Positions 1 to 9,318 of a stretch of DNA of 64,000 nucleotides are shown here, one piece after another. Position 1 is the stretch's first letter. Each line of letters begins with the position of its first letter. The notes beneath the pieces were generated by a model, which worked only from the letters and a program-made list of their open reading frames with translations, did no database searches and had not been told where the DNA came from. Position numbers and translations under genes: made by a program. Source of the DNA: an uncultured Ellagibacter sp. (GTDB lineage Bacteria > Actinomycetota > Coriobacteriia > Coriobacteriales > Eggerthellaceae); NCBI RefSeq assembly GCF_934643285.1, contig NZ_CAKUBT010000005.1, positions 1 to 64,000 on the forward strand. The letters run 5' to 3'.

Positions 1-147
1 TCGGGTCGGGTCGGGTCGGGTCGGGTCGGGTCGGGTCGGGTCGGGTCGGGTCGGGTCGGGTCGGGTCGGGTCGGGTCGGGTCTGGTCGGGTCGGGTCTGG
101 TCGGGTCGGGTCGGGTCGGGTCGGGTCGGGTCGGGTCGGGTCGGGTC
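1..147. repeat. (TCGGG)n pentanucleotide tandem repeat
   Basis: About 29 consecutive TCGGG units fill positions 1-145; two units (81-85 and 96-100) read TCTGG. The tract starts at the window edge, so its true length is unknown. No reading frame through it contains a stop, and it would encode repeats of Ser-Gly-Arg-Val-Gly. The + strand carries GGG runs every five bases, a pattern able to form G-quadruplexes. It ends about 40 bp before the likely start codon of the M18 aminopeptidase gene. Confidence 0.95.
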
Positions 148-186
148 GTGCTAGACTGGGGCAGACGATTCGAAGGGACGGTCGAA

Positions 187-1578
187 ATGACGCAAGAGAA
201 CCAAAGCAGCACCGAGCAAACGCCGCAGAGCACCCGCGCAGGCGGCACCAAGCCGATGCCTCAGGACGCCCGCACAGCACAAGAGCTCCTCGACTTCATC
301 GGCGAATGCCCGAGTATGTTCCACACTGCTGCAACAATCGGAAAACGCCTGACCGCAGCGGGGTTCACCTATCTTTCCGAGACCCAGCCGTGGAACATCG
401 AGCAAGGCGGCACATACTACACGACGCGCAACAACTCGAGCGTCATCGCCTTCAAGGTGGGAACCTCGCTCGACAACTACCACTTCCAGATCACCGCATC
501 GCATGGCGACTCGCCCACCTTCAAGGTGAAGTCAAACGCCGAGCTCACAGGGCCAGGCGAATCGCAGCGACTCAATGTGGAGGTGTACGGCGGCGCCGTC
601 GACTACACGTGGTTCGATAGGCCCCTCGGAATTGCGGGCCGCGTGATGGTGAAAAGCGGCAATCGCGTGGAAAGCCTCCTGTACGAATCTGCCGAGCCGC
701 TCGCGCTCATCCCCAGCATGCCGCCGCATATCCAGCGCGACATCAACCAGCAGTTTTCGCCGAATCGCCAGGTCGACCTCTGCCCGCTCTTCTCCGCAGG
801 CGCGCTTGGCAAAACCACCTTCGACGCGATAATCGCCAATGAGCTGGGGATCTCCGAAAGCGACATCGTCGCGCGCGACCTGTTCCTCGTCAACCGCCAG
901 CAGCCGTGCATCTGGGGCGCCGCGGGCGAGTTCGCCTCCTCCCCGAAATTCGACGACCTGGCCTGCGCATACACCGCGCTCGAAGCGTTCCTTGCCGCCG
1001 AAAACGATCGCAGCATCTCGGTTTTCGCGTGCTTCGACAACGAGGAGGTCGGCTCGAACACCAAACAGGGCGCCATGTCGACGCTTCTCGCCGACACGCT
1101 TTCGCGTCTGAATGCGGCACTGGGCCTCTCCTGCGAGGACCTGCGTTGCGCCATCGCGAAATCGATGCTTGTGAGCTGCGACAACGCGCACGCCGTAAAC
1201 CCCAACCACCCCGAACGCTTCGACGAGGGCAACCGCGTGTTTCTAAACCGGGGCATCGTGGTGAAAGAAGCGGCGAACCAGAAATACTGCACCGACGCCT
1301 TCAGCCGCGCCGCCTTCTGCGCAATCTGCAACGACGCGGAAATCCCCTACCAGGCCTTCGCGAACAGGAGCGACTCGCCAGGCGGGTCCACGTTGGGGAA
1401 TTTGTCGAACACCCAGGTGAGCATGCATGGCGTCGATGTCGGCCTGCCGCAACTCGCTATGCATTCGAGCTTCGAGACGATCGGCGTCCGCGACGTGACG
1501 CTCGCAACCCGCGCGCTCAAGGCGTTCTTCAACGCCGACCTGCGCGTCGACGGCGCGGACAGCATAGAACTCGGCTAG
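187..1578 (+). CDS. apeB: M18 family aminopeptidase
   Basis: This is a cytosolic zinc aminopeptidase that removes N-terminal residues, often acidic ones, from peptides. Family hallmarks are visible: the ASHGDSPTFKVK segment with the first metal-binding histidine, CFDNEEVGS with the catalytic and metal-binding acids, and MHSSFETIG near the C-terminus supplying a late histidine. From the ATG at 187 the protein has about 463 residues, slightly longer than most M18 enzymes because of a Gln/Thr/Ser-rich N-terminus of about 35 residues. I chose 187 over the GTG at 148 because GAAGGGA lies just upstream at suitable spacing; the frame is nevertheless open back through the TCGGG repeat. It stands alone, convergent with the YhgE genes. 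Confidence 0.93.
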   Translation: MTQENQSSTEQTPQSTRAGGTKPMPQDARTAQELLDFIGECPSMFHTAATIGKRLTAAGFTYLSETQPWNIEQGGTYYTTRNNSSVIAFKVGTSLDNYHFQITASHGDSPTFKVKSNAELTGPGESQRLNVEVYGGAVDYTWFDRPLGIAGRVMVKSGNRVESLLYESAEPLALIPSMPPHIQRDINQQFSPNRQVDLCPLFSAGALGKTTFDAIIANELGISESDIVARDLFLVNRQQPCIWGAAGEFASSPKFDDLACAYTALEAFLAAENDRSISVFACFDNEEVGSNTKQGAMSTLLADTLSRLNAALGLSCEDLRCAIAKSMLVSCDNAHAVNPNHPERFDEGNRVFLNRGIVVKEAANQKYCTDAFSRAAFCAICNDAEIPYQAFANRSDSPGGSTLGNLSNTQVSMHGVDVGLPQLAMHSSFETIGVRDVTLATRALKAFFNADLRVDGADSIELG

Positions 1579-1659
1579 CAGGCGCCACAGTCCGATCGGA
1601 ATCATGTGCTGCGAGCCCCAGCCAGTCACGACGACCCCAGAGGCCCGCAGCCCAAACGC

Positions 1660-3846
1660 TTACGCTATCATCTTCGACTCTTCGACCTTCTCCACAAACC
1701 AGCTCATGAAGCCTTCGAGCGGCTTGCGCAGCACAAGGCCCAGCAGAAGCGACGGCAGCACGAACAGGAGCAGCATGCCCATCGACGTGTAGTAGTCGCC
1801 GTTGTAGATGCCCATCATGGCCGCGCGCATGGCGTTGATGGTGTGCGTCGCCGGCATGAACGGGCTTGCGATCTGGAAGAACTCGGGCAGCACCTGCAGC
1901 GGGTACGCACCGCCGCCCGCCGTCACCTGCAAGATGAGGAACAGGACGGCAATCGCCTTGCCCAGGTTCGCGAATGCAAGCACCAACGTGTAGATGAACA
2001 GGGAATACACCAAACCCGATACCCAGAAACACAGCATGAACAACAGCGGATGGCTCACCTGCACCCCCAAGAACAACATGTTGCCAAGGCCCACGCAGGT
2101 GGTCTGCAAAAGCGACAGCACCGCCACCACGCAGTAGCGCCCGAAGTAGAGCTCGCGCGGCTTGGGGTTGTCGAGCTCGGCGAGCCCTCGCTTGGAGACT
2201 GCCGGCTTGATCGCCACCATCATGAGCAGCGAGCCGATCCACAGCGCGAGCGTCGTGTAGAGCGGCGCCATCTGCGAGCCGAAGTTGTCGGCCGGGAACA
2301 CCGCATGGCGATCGAGCGCTACCGGCGTCGTCACGGCAGAGGCAAGCACCGCGGGGTTCGAGCCGATGACCTCGCGCAGCTTCTCAACGTCGCCGTTCGC
2401 AAGGGCCGATCGCAAGTTGCTGCTCAGCGTCGTGAGCTCGCCAGCCGTCGAGGTGAGCTCGTTTTGCGCATCGGCGAGCTTCGCCTTCGCACCGGAGAGC
2501 TTGGACGCGACGGAATCCGCATCGCCGCTTATCTCGCCGCCCGCAGCATCGAGCTTCGCGGCGCTGCCCTGAAGCGTGGAAACCATGCTCGACACCGATG
2601 CAGAAAGCTCGTCCAAACCCGGCTTGACGTTGTCGTTGAATTCCGTTTTCGCATCGTTGAGGCTGGCCGCAGCCTTGTCCGCGAGCTCTTGGATCTCGGC
2701 GCGCTGCGCGACGGCGTCATCGTAGCCCGACTCGATGTTGTCAGCCGCCTGATACAGCGAGTCCGAAAGCTGCTGGAGGAGCGACACCGACTGCTTCAGC
2801 TGGGCGATCATGCTCTCGACTAAGGGGGCGTGCTGCCCATCGACGCTATCCTGAATCCCCTCGAGCGCGCTGATGATCGAATTCAAGTCCCCAATCTCGG
2901 CCTCCACAACTGCCGCCTGATTGCGTAGGTGCTGCGAAGTGTCGCCCGTCAGATCGCCCACGCTGTCGTACACGTCGCTGATCTGGGCGCTAATGCCCTT
3001 GTAGCTCTCGGCGGATGCGGAAATAGCCTGCGAAAGGGAATCTGCCGACGCCGAGAGCGCACTCGCGATGTCGGAGACGCCCGCGCCGCCGTCCTTCGCG
3101 ATGTCGCCGACCTTCGCCGCCTCGTCGCGTGTCTGCCCGAGCAGCATGCCCGACTGAGAGATAAGCGACTGCGACGAGTCAATGAGCTGGGAATACATTC
3201 CCAAAACCGACGCCGCACCCGTCATCTGCCCCGCCATGTTGTCCACATGGTCGGCAAGCGTTCCCACCGCGCCAGAGAGATCGGCGTCTTGGGAATACTT
3301 CGAAAGCGACGAGACGATGGAGAGCGCCACATCGGAAAGCGTTTCCAAGAACACCTGGTTCACCTGGTTCGACACCTGATCGGCACCCTGGTCGGTGACC
3401 TTCGGCGCAATGGCATTCTTCTTCTCGTTGGCGTAGTAGATGATGTTCGCGTGCTCGACCTCGTCGGAATAGAACGTCATCATGTCGCGGCTGAAGCTTT
3501 GGGGAATCACCACGGCAGCGTAGTAACGCCCGGACTGCGCGCCGTCGATCGCGTCCTCTTCAGTTGTGAACGTCCAGTTGAGCTGGTCGTTCGCACGAAG
3601 CGCGCTCACCACCTTGTCGCCGACGTTGATCTCGAGCGGAACAAGGTCGCTCTCGTAGCCCTCGTCGGTGTTCGCCACGGCGACGGTGAGGTTGCCGGTG
3701 TTGCCGAACGCGTCCCAGCACGCGATGACGTTGTACCACGTGAAAATCGAGGGCAAGAACACGAGCCCGATCACGATGATCACCGTGATCGAGTTGTTGA
3801 ACAGGTGTTTCATGTCGGTCTTGAAGATGCGCCAGATATTCCTCAT
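1660..3846 (-). CDS. YhgE/Pip family membrane protein (728 aa)
   Basis: The protein begins with a transmembrane helix followed by the family signature FLPSIFTWYNVIACWDAFGN and the TDEGYESDL segment. A long extracellular stretch rich in Ser, Ala and Asp, predicted to be coiled coil, runs from about residue 190 to 480. Five or six membrane segments of ABC-2/Pip type occupy the C-terminal third. YhgE/Pip proteins are surface proteins of Gram-positive bacteria, known as phage infection proteins and related to EsaA; the transported or bound partner is usually unknown. The start codon directly abuts the stop of the upstream paralogue, and a GGGGAGGT ribosome site lies inside that gene, so the two are almost certainly co-translated. 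Substrate is not inferable. Confidence 0.9.
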   Translation of the reverse strand: MRNIWRIFKTDMKHLFNNSITVIIVIGLVFLPSIFTWYNVIACWDAFGNTGNLTVAVANTDEGYESDLVPLEINVGDKVVSALRANDQLNWTFTTEEDAIDGAQSGRYYAAVVIPQSFSRDMMTFYSDEVEHANIIYYANEKKNAIAPKVTDQGADQVSNQVNQVFLETLSDVALSIVSSLSKYSQDADLSGAVGTLADHVDNMAGQMTGAASVLGMYSQLIDSSQSLISQSGMLLGQTRDEAAKVGDIAKDGGAGVSDIASALSASADSLSQAISASAESYKGISAQISDVYDSVGDLTGDTSQHLRNQAAVVEAEIGDLNSIISALEGIQDSVDGQHAPLVESMIAQLKQSVSLLQQLSDSLYQAADNIESGYDDAVAQRAEIQELADKAAASLNDAKTEFNDNVKPGLDELSASVSSMVSTLQGSAAKLDAAGGEISGDADSVASKLSGAKAKLADAQNELTSTAGELTTLSSNLRSALANGDVEKLREVIGSNPAVLASAVTTPVALDRHAVFPADNFGSQMAPLYTTLALWIGSLLMMVAIKPAVSKRGLAELDNPKPRELYFGRYCVVAVLSLLQTTCVGLGNMLFLGVQVSHPLLFMLCFWVSGLVYSLFIYTLVLAFANLGKAIAVLFLILQVTAGGGAYPLQVLPEFFQIASPFMPATHTINAMRAAMMGIYNGDYYTSMGMLLLFVLPSLLLGLVLRKPLEGFMSWFVEKVEESKMIA

Positions 3847-6800
3847 CTATCGCACCTCCCCATTCTCATCCGACTTCGATTCAGACGCGGAAGGAGGCGT
3901 GGAACCTCCCGCGACAGCGTCGCCACCAGGTGCGGAATTGCTCGCAGCAACCTCGCCACCAGGCACGAAATCGCCCGCAGCGGGGGTATCCCCTGCAGCA
4001 GGCACACTGCCGAGTGCGTCGTTTGGCGCCGCATGCGCCCCCGACGTTGCCTTTCCCTTGTGCACAGCGGCATGGGCGCCTGTGGAAGCCTTGTCAGCAT
4101 CCGGGGCGGCATGCGCGCCTAGAGGAGCGCCGTCCGACCCGGGAATCGCGTGCGCGCCCATAGGAGCCGTGTCGTCATTAGCAGCTTGAGAGCCCGCTAC
4201 CTGCGGTTTCGCGTTGCCTTCAGAAGGAGCGCCCGCAGCACCCGCGACATCAGCAGCACCCGCGACATCAGCAGCACCCGTGGCACCTGCAGCGCCCGTC
4301 GGCTTCCCAGCGACCACAGCACTCGCAACTTCCCCGCGCGCCGTCTTGCCATGGGCGTGCCGGCCGACGACCTCCTTGCTCCCACGCGAGAGCAGCTCGG
4401 CCATAAGCGCGTCGAGCGCAGCGCTGTCCTTCTCGTCGAGCGCGCTCGTCCGCGAATAATCAGTCGCAGAGCTTCGCGCCGAAGCCCCACCGGCGGGCGC
4501 GCCCACCATGGTAGGCTGCATGAACACCTTGCGCGCCGCGAACAGCGTGCGGACCTCGTCATCGGTCATGGCGTTCAACGACGCCTGACGCTCGATGTTG
4601 TCGCGGATGAACTCAACCACCACCAGGAACGTGAGCACGAGCACGAGCCACACGAGCCACAACGTCAAGGCGACGACCTTCTCCATCGCCGTCACCGCAA
4701 ACACGATGGCGATGACCGCCGGCACCGCGATGCCGACGATGAACGCGCCGCGCTTCAGGCGCGGATACCAGCAGATGAACCGCGCGGCATGGTCGGCAAT
4801 ATGGTGGCGGAAATCCTCGCGGTCGGAAAGCACGCGCACGAGCTGGGCGACGCGGAAACGGCGCTCGGGCAGGTGCACCTCTTCGCCGTTGATGATATCG
4901 GAGCGCTCGATCTCGCGCGCGAACATACGGATAAGGTTCGAGAAGTACGGCCTCAGAGCCAGCCCGATCGCCAGGAAGATCGCGAAGAAGATCCCCAAGT
5001 GAGCCATAAACGATCCCCATTCAAGGCCGTAGAACCCGGCAATCGTCTCACGCAGGGCGTTGATGCCGTAAGTGAACGGGAAGAACGGGTAGATGAACTG
5101 GAAGAACGGCGAGGTCATCTCGATAGGGTACAAACCCGTCGCACCCGGAATCTGCACGAAGATCAAGATGACGCAGATGCCCTTGCCGATATGCTGCAAG
5201 GTGGTCGACAGGGTAAGCTGGATAGCCAGGTACGTAAGCGATGCGAGCACCGCCGTCAGGAGGAACAGCGCCACCGACTCGCATTGCACGCCGATGGCGA
5301 GGCACCCGACGCAGCACACGATTGCCTGCAGCGACACCATCCCCCCGAAGAACAGGTAGCGCGCGATGTAGCGCTGAGCGGCCGTGAGATTCTCGATGCC
5401 CTCGTCGTCCACCTCGATGCGCATGATCACCATGAGCATGAACACGCCAATCCACAGCGACATGTTGATGAACAGTGGCGCCATGCCCGAGCCGTACGCG
5501 TTCAGGGGGAAGAGGTACTCGGTCTTCACCTCGGTCGGCGACTGCATGAAGCTCGCCACCTTCTCGGCGTCGATCGTCGTGCCGTCGCCGAAGAAATCGG
5601 TGATCGCCGTCGAGGTCTTCAGCGCCACGAGGTCGGTCTTCACTGTGTCGATGCTCGTCTGCAGGTCGGCAAGCACGCCGTCGGTCTGATCGAGCGCGCT
5701 TCTCGCCGTCGTGAGCGTCTCGGAAAGCTGGCCTGTGAGCGATATCGCCTGGTCAACAAGCACGCGCTGCGCCGATGCGGCAGCGGCCAAATTCCCCACC
5801 GCGACGTTCAAGTTCCCCACGCCCGCGTTGATGGCGGGGAACGTGTCGGAAGAGAGCGTCTCACGATAGGAGTCCACGTTCGAGATGGTAGTTTGCACGG
5901 CGGTGTTCACCGAGTCGGACGCCGAAGAGACCGACTCGGCCACGCGGCCCATGTCGGCGCTCATGTCGGAGAGCTCGGAGAGCGATTGCGAGGCGTTCGT
6001 GTTCGACTGCTTCAGCCGCTCGATCACCTTCTCGAGGCTCGCCTTGTTGGGATCGCTGTCGTCCATCTGGGCAACGAGCGCCTCCATCTGGGCCACAACC
6101 GCCTGGCTCGCCGACACCATGGCGTTACCCTGGGCGATCGCGCCATCGACGCGCCCCTGCGCCTCGGTCACAGAGCCCGCAGCGCCGCCGATGGCCGTGT
6201 TTATCTTGGCGGCCGACTGAGAAAGGAAGATCGACCCCGAGTCCATCGCGCCCATCAGGCCCGATGTCAGCTTCGAGACGTCCGTTTGCGTGGTGCCCAT
6301 GAGCGATTGGACGATGAGCATCTGGCCGCTCAGATCGTCGAGTACCTCGTCCGCATCGGAGAGCAGCGAGGCAGCGTCGGCCACCTTCGCCTGCGACTGG
6401 TCGGCCGCGTCGCGAAGCCCCTGGACGGAATCGCGGGCGCCGGAGATAGACTGTTGCGCCTTGTCAACCCCGGCGAGGGCGTTCGTGTGCGCATCGTCGA
6501 TCTTGCCCTGCGCGACGCCGACTTCCTCGCCAAGCGCGTCGGTGACCGTTTTCGCGACGGTAGCGACGAACGTGGAGTTGATCGTGGTGTCGAGCGTGTT
6601 CGCGCCCGTGTCGGTGATCTTCGGCGACACAGGGTTCATCTTCTCGTTCACGTAGTATTCAAGCTGAGGCTGCTGGAAGTCGCCGGAGAGCAGCGTAAGC
6701 AGGTCAGAGGAGAAATCGCGAGGCAGCACGAACGCCGCGTAGGCATGCCCCGATTTCACGGCCTCCATGGCGGTGTCGTAATCGACGAAATCCCACCCGA

Positions 6801-7062
6801 GCTGGTCGTTGTCGTGCAATTGCTCGACGACCATATCGCCAAGGTTGATCTCACCCGTAAGATCGCTCGACGACCCCTCGTCCTCGTTCACCACGCAGAC
6901 GCGCAGATTGCCGGTGTTGCCGTAGGGGTCCCAAAAACCGACGACGTTGAACCACGTGTAAAGGGAAGGCAAGACGATGAGCGCGAGCACGACGACGATC
7001 GACGCCGGTGCTTTCAGAATGCGAAGGAAATCGCGTTTGAGAACGCGCAGCACGTTTTTCAA
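3847..7062 (-). CDS. YhgE/Pip family membrane protein with long C-terminal tail (1071 aa)
   Basis: This is a longer paralogue of the downstream gene with the same architecture: an N-terminal helix, the LPSLYTWFNVVGFWDPYGN signature, a coiled-coil ectodomain (about residues 190-500) and a C-terminal membrane block (about 530-720). It continues with two further helices near residue 790-830. A low-complexity cytoplasmic tail of about 200 residues follows, rich in Ala, Gly and Ser. The tail contains repeated GAHA units and a tandem 18-bp DNA repeat near 4238-4280 that encodes an Ala-Asp-Val-Ala-Gly-Ala repeat. Pip proteins usually lack such a tail. It is the first gene of a two-gene unit; a cluster of this kind may form a heteromeric surface complex, which is inference. 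Confidence 0.88.
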   Translation of the reverse strand: MKNVLRVLKRDFLRILKAPASIVVVLALIVLPSLYTWFNVVGFWDPYGNTGNLRVCVVNEDEGSSSDLTGEINLGDMVVEQLHDNDQLGWDFVDYDTAMEAVKSGHAYAAFVLPRDFSSDLLTLLSGDFQQPQLEYYVNEKMNPVSPKITDTGANTLDTTINSTFVATVAKTVTDALGEEVGVAQGKIDDAHTNALAGVDKAQQSISGARDSVQGLRDAADQSQAKVADAASLLSDADEVLDDLSGQMLIVQSLMGTTQTDVSKLTSGLMGAMDSGSIFLSQSAAKINTAIGGAAGSVTEAQGRVDGAIAQGNAMVSASQAVVAQMEALVAQMDDSDPNKASLEKVIERLKQSNTNASQSLSELSDMSADMGRVAESVSSASDSVNTAVQTTISNVDSYRETLSSDTFPAINAGVGNLNVAVGNLAAAASAQRVLVDQAISLTGQLSETLTTARSALDQTDGVLADLQTSIDTVKTDLVALKTSTAITDFFGDGTTIDAEKVASFMQSPTEVKTEYLFPLNAYGSGMAPLFINMSLWIGVFMLMVIMRIEVDDEGIENLTAAQRYIARYLFFGGMVSLQAIVCCVGCLAIGVQCESVALFLLTAVLASLTYLAIQLTLSTTLQHIGKGICVILIFVQIPGATGLYPIEMTSPFFQFIYPFFPFTYGINALRETIAGFYGLEWGSFMAHLGIFFAIFLAIGLALRPYFSNLIRMFAREIERSDIINGEEVHLPERRFRVAQLVRVLSDREDFRHHIADHAARFICWYPRLKRGAFIVGIAVPAVIAIVFAVTAMEKVVALTLWLVWLVLVLTFLVVVEFIRDNIERQASLNAMTDDEVRTLFAARKVFMQPTMVGAPAGGASARSSATDYSRTSALDEKDSAALDALMAELLSRGSKEVVGRHAHGKTARGEVASAVVAGKPTGAAGATGAADVAGAADVAGAAGAPSEGNAKPQVAGSQAANDDTAPMGAHAIPGSDGAPLGAHAAPDADKASTGAHAAVHKGKATSGAHAAPNDALGSVPAAGDTPAAGDFVPGGEVAASNSAPGGDAVAGGSTPPSASESKSDENGEVR

Positions 7063-7294
7063 GCCCGCCCCTCCTTCTATAGTTGAGATTGCGTTTGATT
7101 GGCGGCGTTATGGCGCAGCTCTCCCCAGGGAAAGCGCGTTTTCTGCATTGTATAGGGGAATCAGCCCCGCACAAGCGTACAGATAGTCAATTCCACAAGT
7201 GTGGCATAACTTTCAAAGGACAAGAACCGGCGAGCACCTTGCAAAGTTGCCCTCCCCCTCTCCCTCCATAGCCACAAGCAACCTGGAGACGTCG

Positions 7295-7479
7295 CTGCCT
7301 CGGGGCGCGTGCACAAATATGCGCGAAGTGCGTACCCTTGGAAGCACCTCCTCATTAAATCAAGAGACTTTACTCTGACGAACTGGGCTTTTTCACGTCG
7401 CTGGAATCAGCAGACTAGTTTACGCGCTAGTAGGGTACGCACTTCGCGCATATTTATGCATAGGAACGCCCCGATGCAG
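7295..7479. repeat. large imperfect inverted repeat
   Basis: Two arms, 7295-7338 and 7432-7479, are inverted copies of each other. The inner 28 bp (7311-7338 against 7432-7459) differ at one position and include TATGCGCGAAGTGCGTACCC. The outer parts match less well, with a small gap. The arms enclose 93 bp without an evident gene. The 431-bp gap between the YhgE gene and the DUF559-like gene holds little else that I can identify. A MITE-like or palindromic repeat is the simplest reading. Confidence 0.85.
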
Positions 7480-7493
7480 TAAAAGCGCACAAT

Positions 7494-8555
7494 TTAGCGC
7501 CCGAGAGTTGTCCAATCGATAAAGATGTTGCGCCTCAGGTCGATCTCGCAGCGAATCTCTTTGGGGCTTTTGCTTCGATACGCGACTCCGATTTGCCTTG
7601 CGACCATCCTGCGCACCGTATCAAAGTTTGCCTGATCGGATATCTGCCGATAAGTAAGCGGCATGACAGTAAAACCCATTTGTTGAAGCGCGGTCGTCCT
7701 GTCGGAGTCCGAAATCGCCGAATCGTAGTCGTCGTGGACCACTTTTCCCTGGCATTCGACGATAAGCGGGCTTGCGCCGTTGGGAACGTCGAACAGCAGG
7801 TCGGCGTAGCACGTCGATTTCCCATAGATGCGCCTTGCGCTTGTCGAAAGCGGAATTCGCTCGTTGTTGACGAAGCCCGAAAAGCCCTCGCCGCCCTTGC
7901 ATCTTTGCGTCGAGAAGAGCATCGAAGCTTGGACCTCGAACGGCGAAGCGGTAACCCCAGTCACGCGTTTCGCGGCGCGCGCGAAACGCCGCCCGCCGCG
8001 TTCACTTTTCATGACGTCGGCGAATTGTCCCAATTCGCCCAGCTCAATAAGGGGTTCGCGTCTCCAAAGGTCGGTCTTTCTCCCCGAAGAACTTTTGACT
8101 CGCCGCCACCCGAATGACCGGGGAAACAGGTCGGAAGAGTCGATGCTTTCGAGAAGCGCTTCAACAACTGAGCTCGGCCGAAATACCGAAAACGTGCCGC
8201 AGAATTCGTACATCGCCATAACAAGATGGTTTTCGTCGACATGTGAGGCAAGATTAAATAGTGAATAGAGAGGACTTGCCGTTGAAATACCGAGGTCTGT
8301 TTGCTGTATGCACCCAAATGGCAACTCGTTTGTAACGAGGTGCGATACCGTGCTCACGTTGTTCAGCCGGCGTTTGCGATCAGTCGCTAAAAGATGGACG
8401 GGGATACCGAGTATCTCATGGGTGAGTACATGGCTCCTGAAGCCTGCACGATTGTTATCGGTCGCCCTGTCGGGGTAAGGAGGGCACAGCATTAGAACCT
8501 GCGGAGGGGTTCGATGAAAGCGAAACGCCGATATGTCGCACAGAATGTCTTCCAT
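7494..8555 (-). CDS. DUF559/Vsr-like nuclease-fold protein
   Basis: The protein has 353 residues. The first two thirds match nothing I recognise. Residues from about 260 onward resemble the DUF559 and very-short-patch-repair endonuclease fold: an aspartate in YADLLFD, then IVECQGKVVHDD where the Glu-x-Gln and His fit the catalytic pattern. A DRTTALQQMGFTVMPLT segment follows, like the D-R-x-x-x-L-x-x-x-G helix of DUF559. Proteins of this kind occur as single genes in coriobacterial genomes and their role is not established; DNA repair, toxin-antitoxin or phage defence are possible. No methylase or partner gene is adjacent. The ribosome site before the ATG is weak. Confidence 0.6.
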   Translation of the reverse strand: MEDILCDISAFRFHRTPPQVLMLCPPYPDRATDNNRAGFRSHVLTHEILGIPVHLLATDRKRRLNNVSTVSHLVTNELPFGCIQQTDLGISTASPLYSLFNLASHVDENHLVMAMYEFCGTFSVFRPSSVVEALLESIDSSDLFPRSFGWRRVKSSSGRKTDLWRREPLIELGELGQFADVMKSERGGRRFARAAKRVTGVTASPFEVQASMLFSTQRCKGGEGFSGFVNNERIPLSTSARRIYGKSTCYADLLFDVPNGASPLIVECQGKVVHDDYDSAISDSDRTTALQQMGFTVMPLTYRQISDQANFDTVRRMVARQIGVAYRSKSPKEIRCEIDLRRNIFIDWTTLGR

Positions 8556-8727
8556 GCGCGAACTTTACCAGGTTTGGGGAAAGCGCGCATCACAAGACTT
8601 GCGGCGCCGAGCGACGCCATCCCCCTGCGCGGCGTCGAGAATAAGCATACCGCCACGTCATCTCTCAGCCTGCGCGGCGTGCGACACGCAAACGCTCGAG
8701 GCGAGCAAGACGCATTCGACACAAGAA

Positions 8728-8759
8728 CGCAGGCGACCCTCCGACGCGCCGCGCCTGCG
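8728..8759 (-). terminator. hairpin after the Rrf2 gene
   Basis: Arms CGCAGGCG and CGCCTGCG form a stem just downstream of the Rrf2 stop; on the minus strand it is followed by TTCTTGT. It is a plausible intrinsic terminator with a weak U tract. Confidence 0.5.
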
Positions 8760-8769
8760 GGAGAAAACG

Positions 8770-9213
8770 CTAGCAGCCCTCGATGGCCATGCCGGGCTTG
8801 GGCGCGTACTCCAGGAAGTCAGCGAGCGTGGCCGAGTCGACGTACTCCTCGATCACCTGGTCAAGCCCCGCCCAGAAGCGCACCGTCGTGCACTCGCCCT
8901 TGCGCGGGCAGCCGATCACGTCGTCCTCGAGCGCGTTGCACGCCACGGGCACCGTGGAGCCCTCGGCCGCGCGCAGCACGTCGCCTGCGCGGATTTCGGA
9001 CGCCTCGCGGGCAAGCGCGTAGCCGCCGCCTTTGCCCCTCACGCTGCGCACGAGCCCCGCGGCCATGAGCGGACGAACCACCTGCTCAAGGTATTTCAGC
9101 GAGATGTCCTCCTCTTCGGCCACTTTGCGCAGGGGAACCTTCCCGTCGGGGCCTTGCTGGGCAATGCGGATCATGAGGCGCATCGCGTAGCGCCCCTTCG
9201 TGGTTACCAGCAT
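8770..9213 (-). CDS. Rrf2 family transcriptional regulator (IscR/SufR-like)
   Basis: This 147-residue protein carries an N-terminal winged helix starting MLVTTKGRYAMRLMIRIA, typical of Rrf2 regulators, with the RSVRGKGGGYALAR wing. Three cysteines in ACNALEDDVIGCPRKGEC occupy the region where IscR binds a [2Fe-2S] cluster, spaced C-x10-C-x5-C, wider before the second Cys than in Escherichia coli IscR. The gene is divergent from sufC across a 182-bp promoter region. The inferred role is Fe-S-responsive control of the suf operon and of itself; direct evidence is only the position and the cysteines. Confidence 0.88.
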   Translation of the reverse strand: MLVTTKGRYAMRLMIRIAQQGPDGKVPLRKVAEEEDISLKYLEQVVRPLMAAGLVRSVRGKGGGYALAREASEIRAGDVLRAAEGSTVPVACNALEDDVIGCPRKGECTTVRFWAGLDQVIEEYVDSATLADFLEYAPKPGMAIEGC

Positions 9214-9318
9214 CGTTTATCCTCACTTCCCCCTCGTGATACGGTTCGCCCTCGGAAAAGCCCGGGTGCGGCCGACTCGATTTCGCATACTTATTCTAGC
9301 GCGAAAGGAATCTATTAC

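Noticed and set aside
1..147. Telomere-like or CRISPR-like reading of the terminal repeat
   Set aside because: The unit is five bases with no spacers and the chromosome ends of this group are not known to carry such repeats; a simple tandem repeat suffices.
4150..7086. Open frame of 978 codons on the + strand
   Set aside because: Antisense to the second YhgE gene, with Arg/His-rich translation and no resemblance to proteins.
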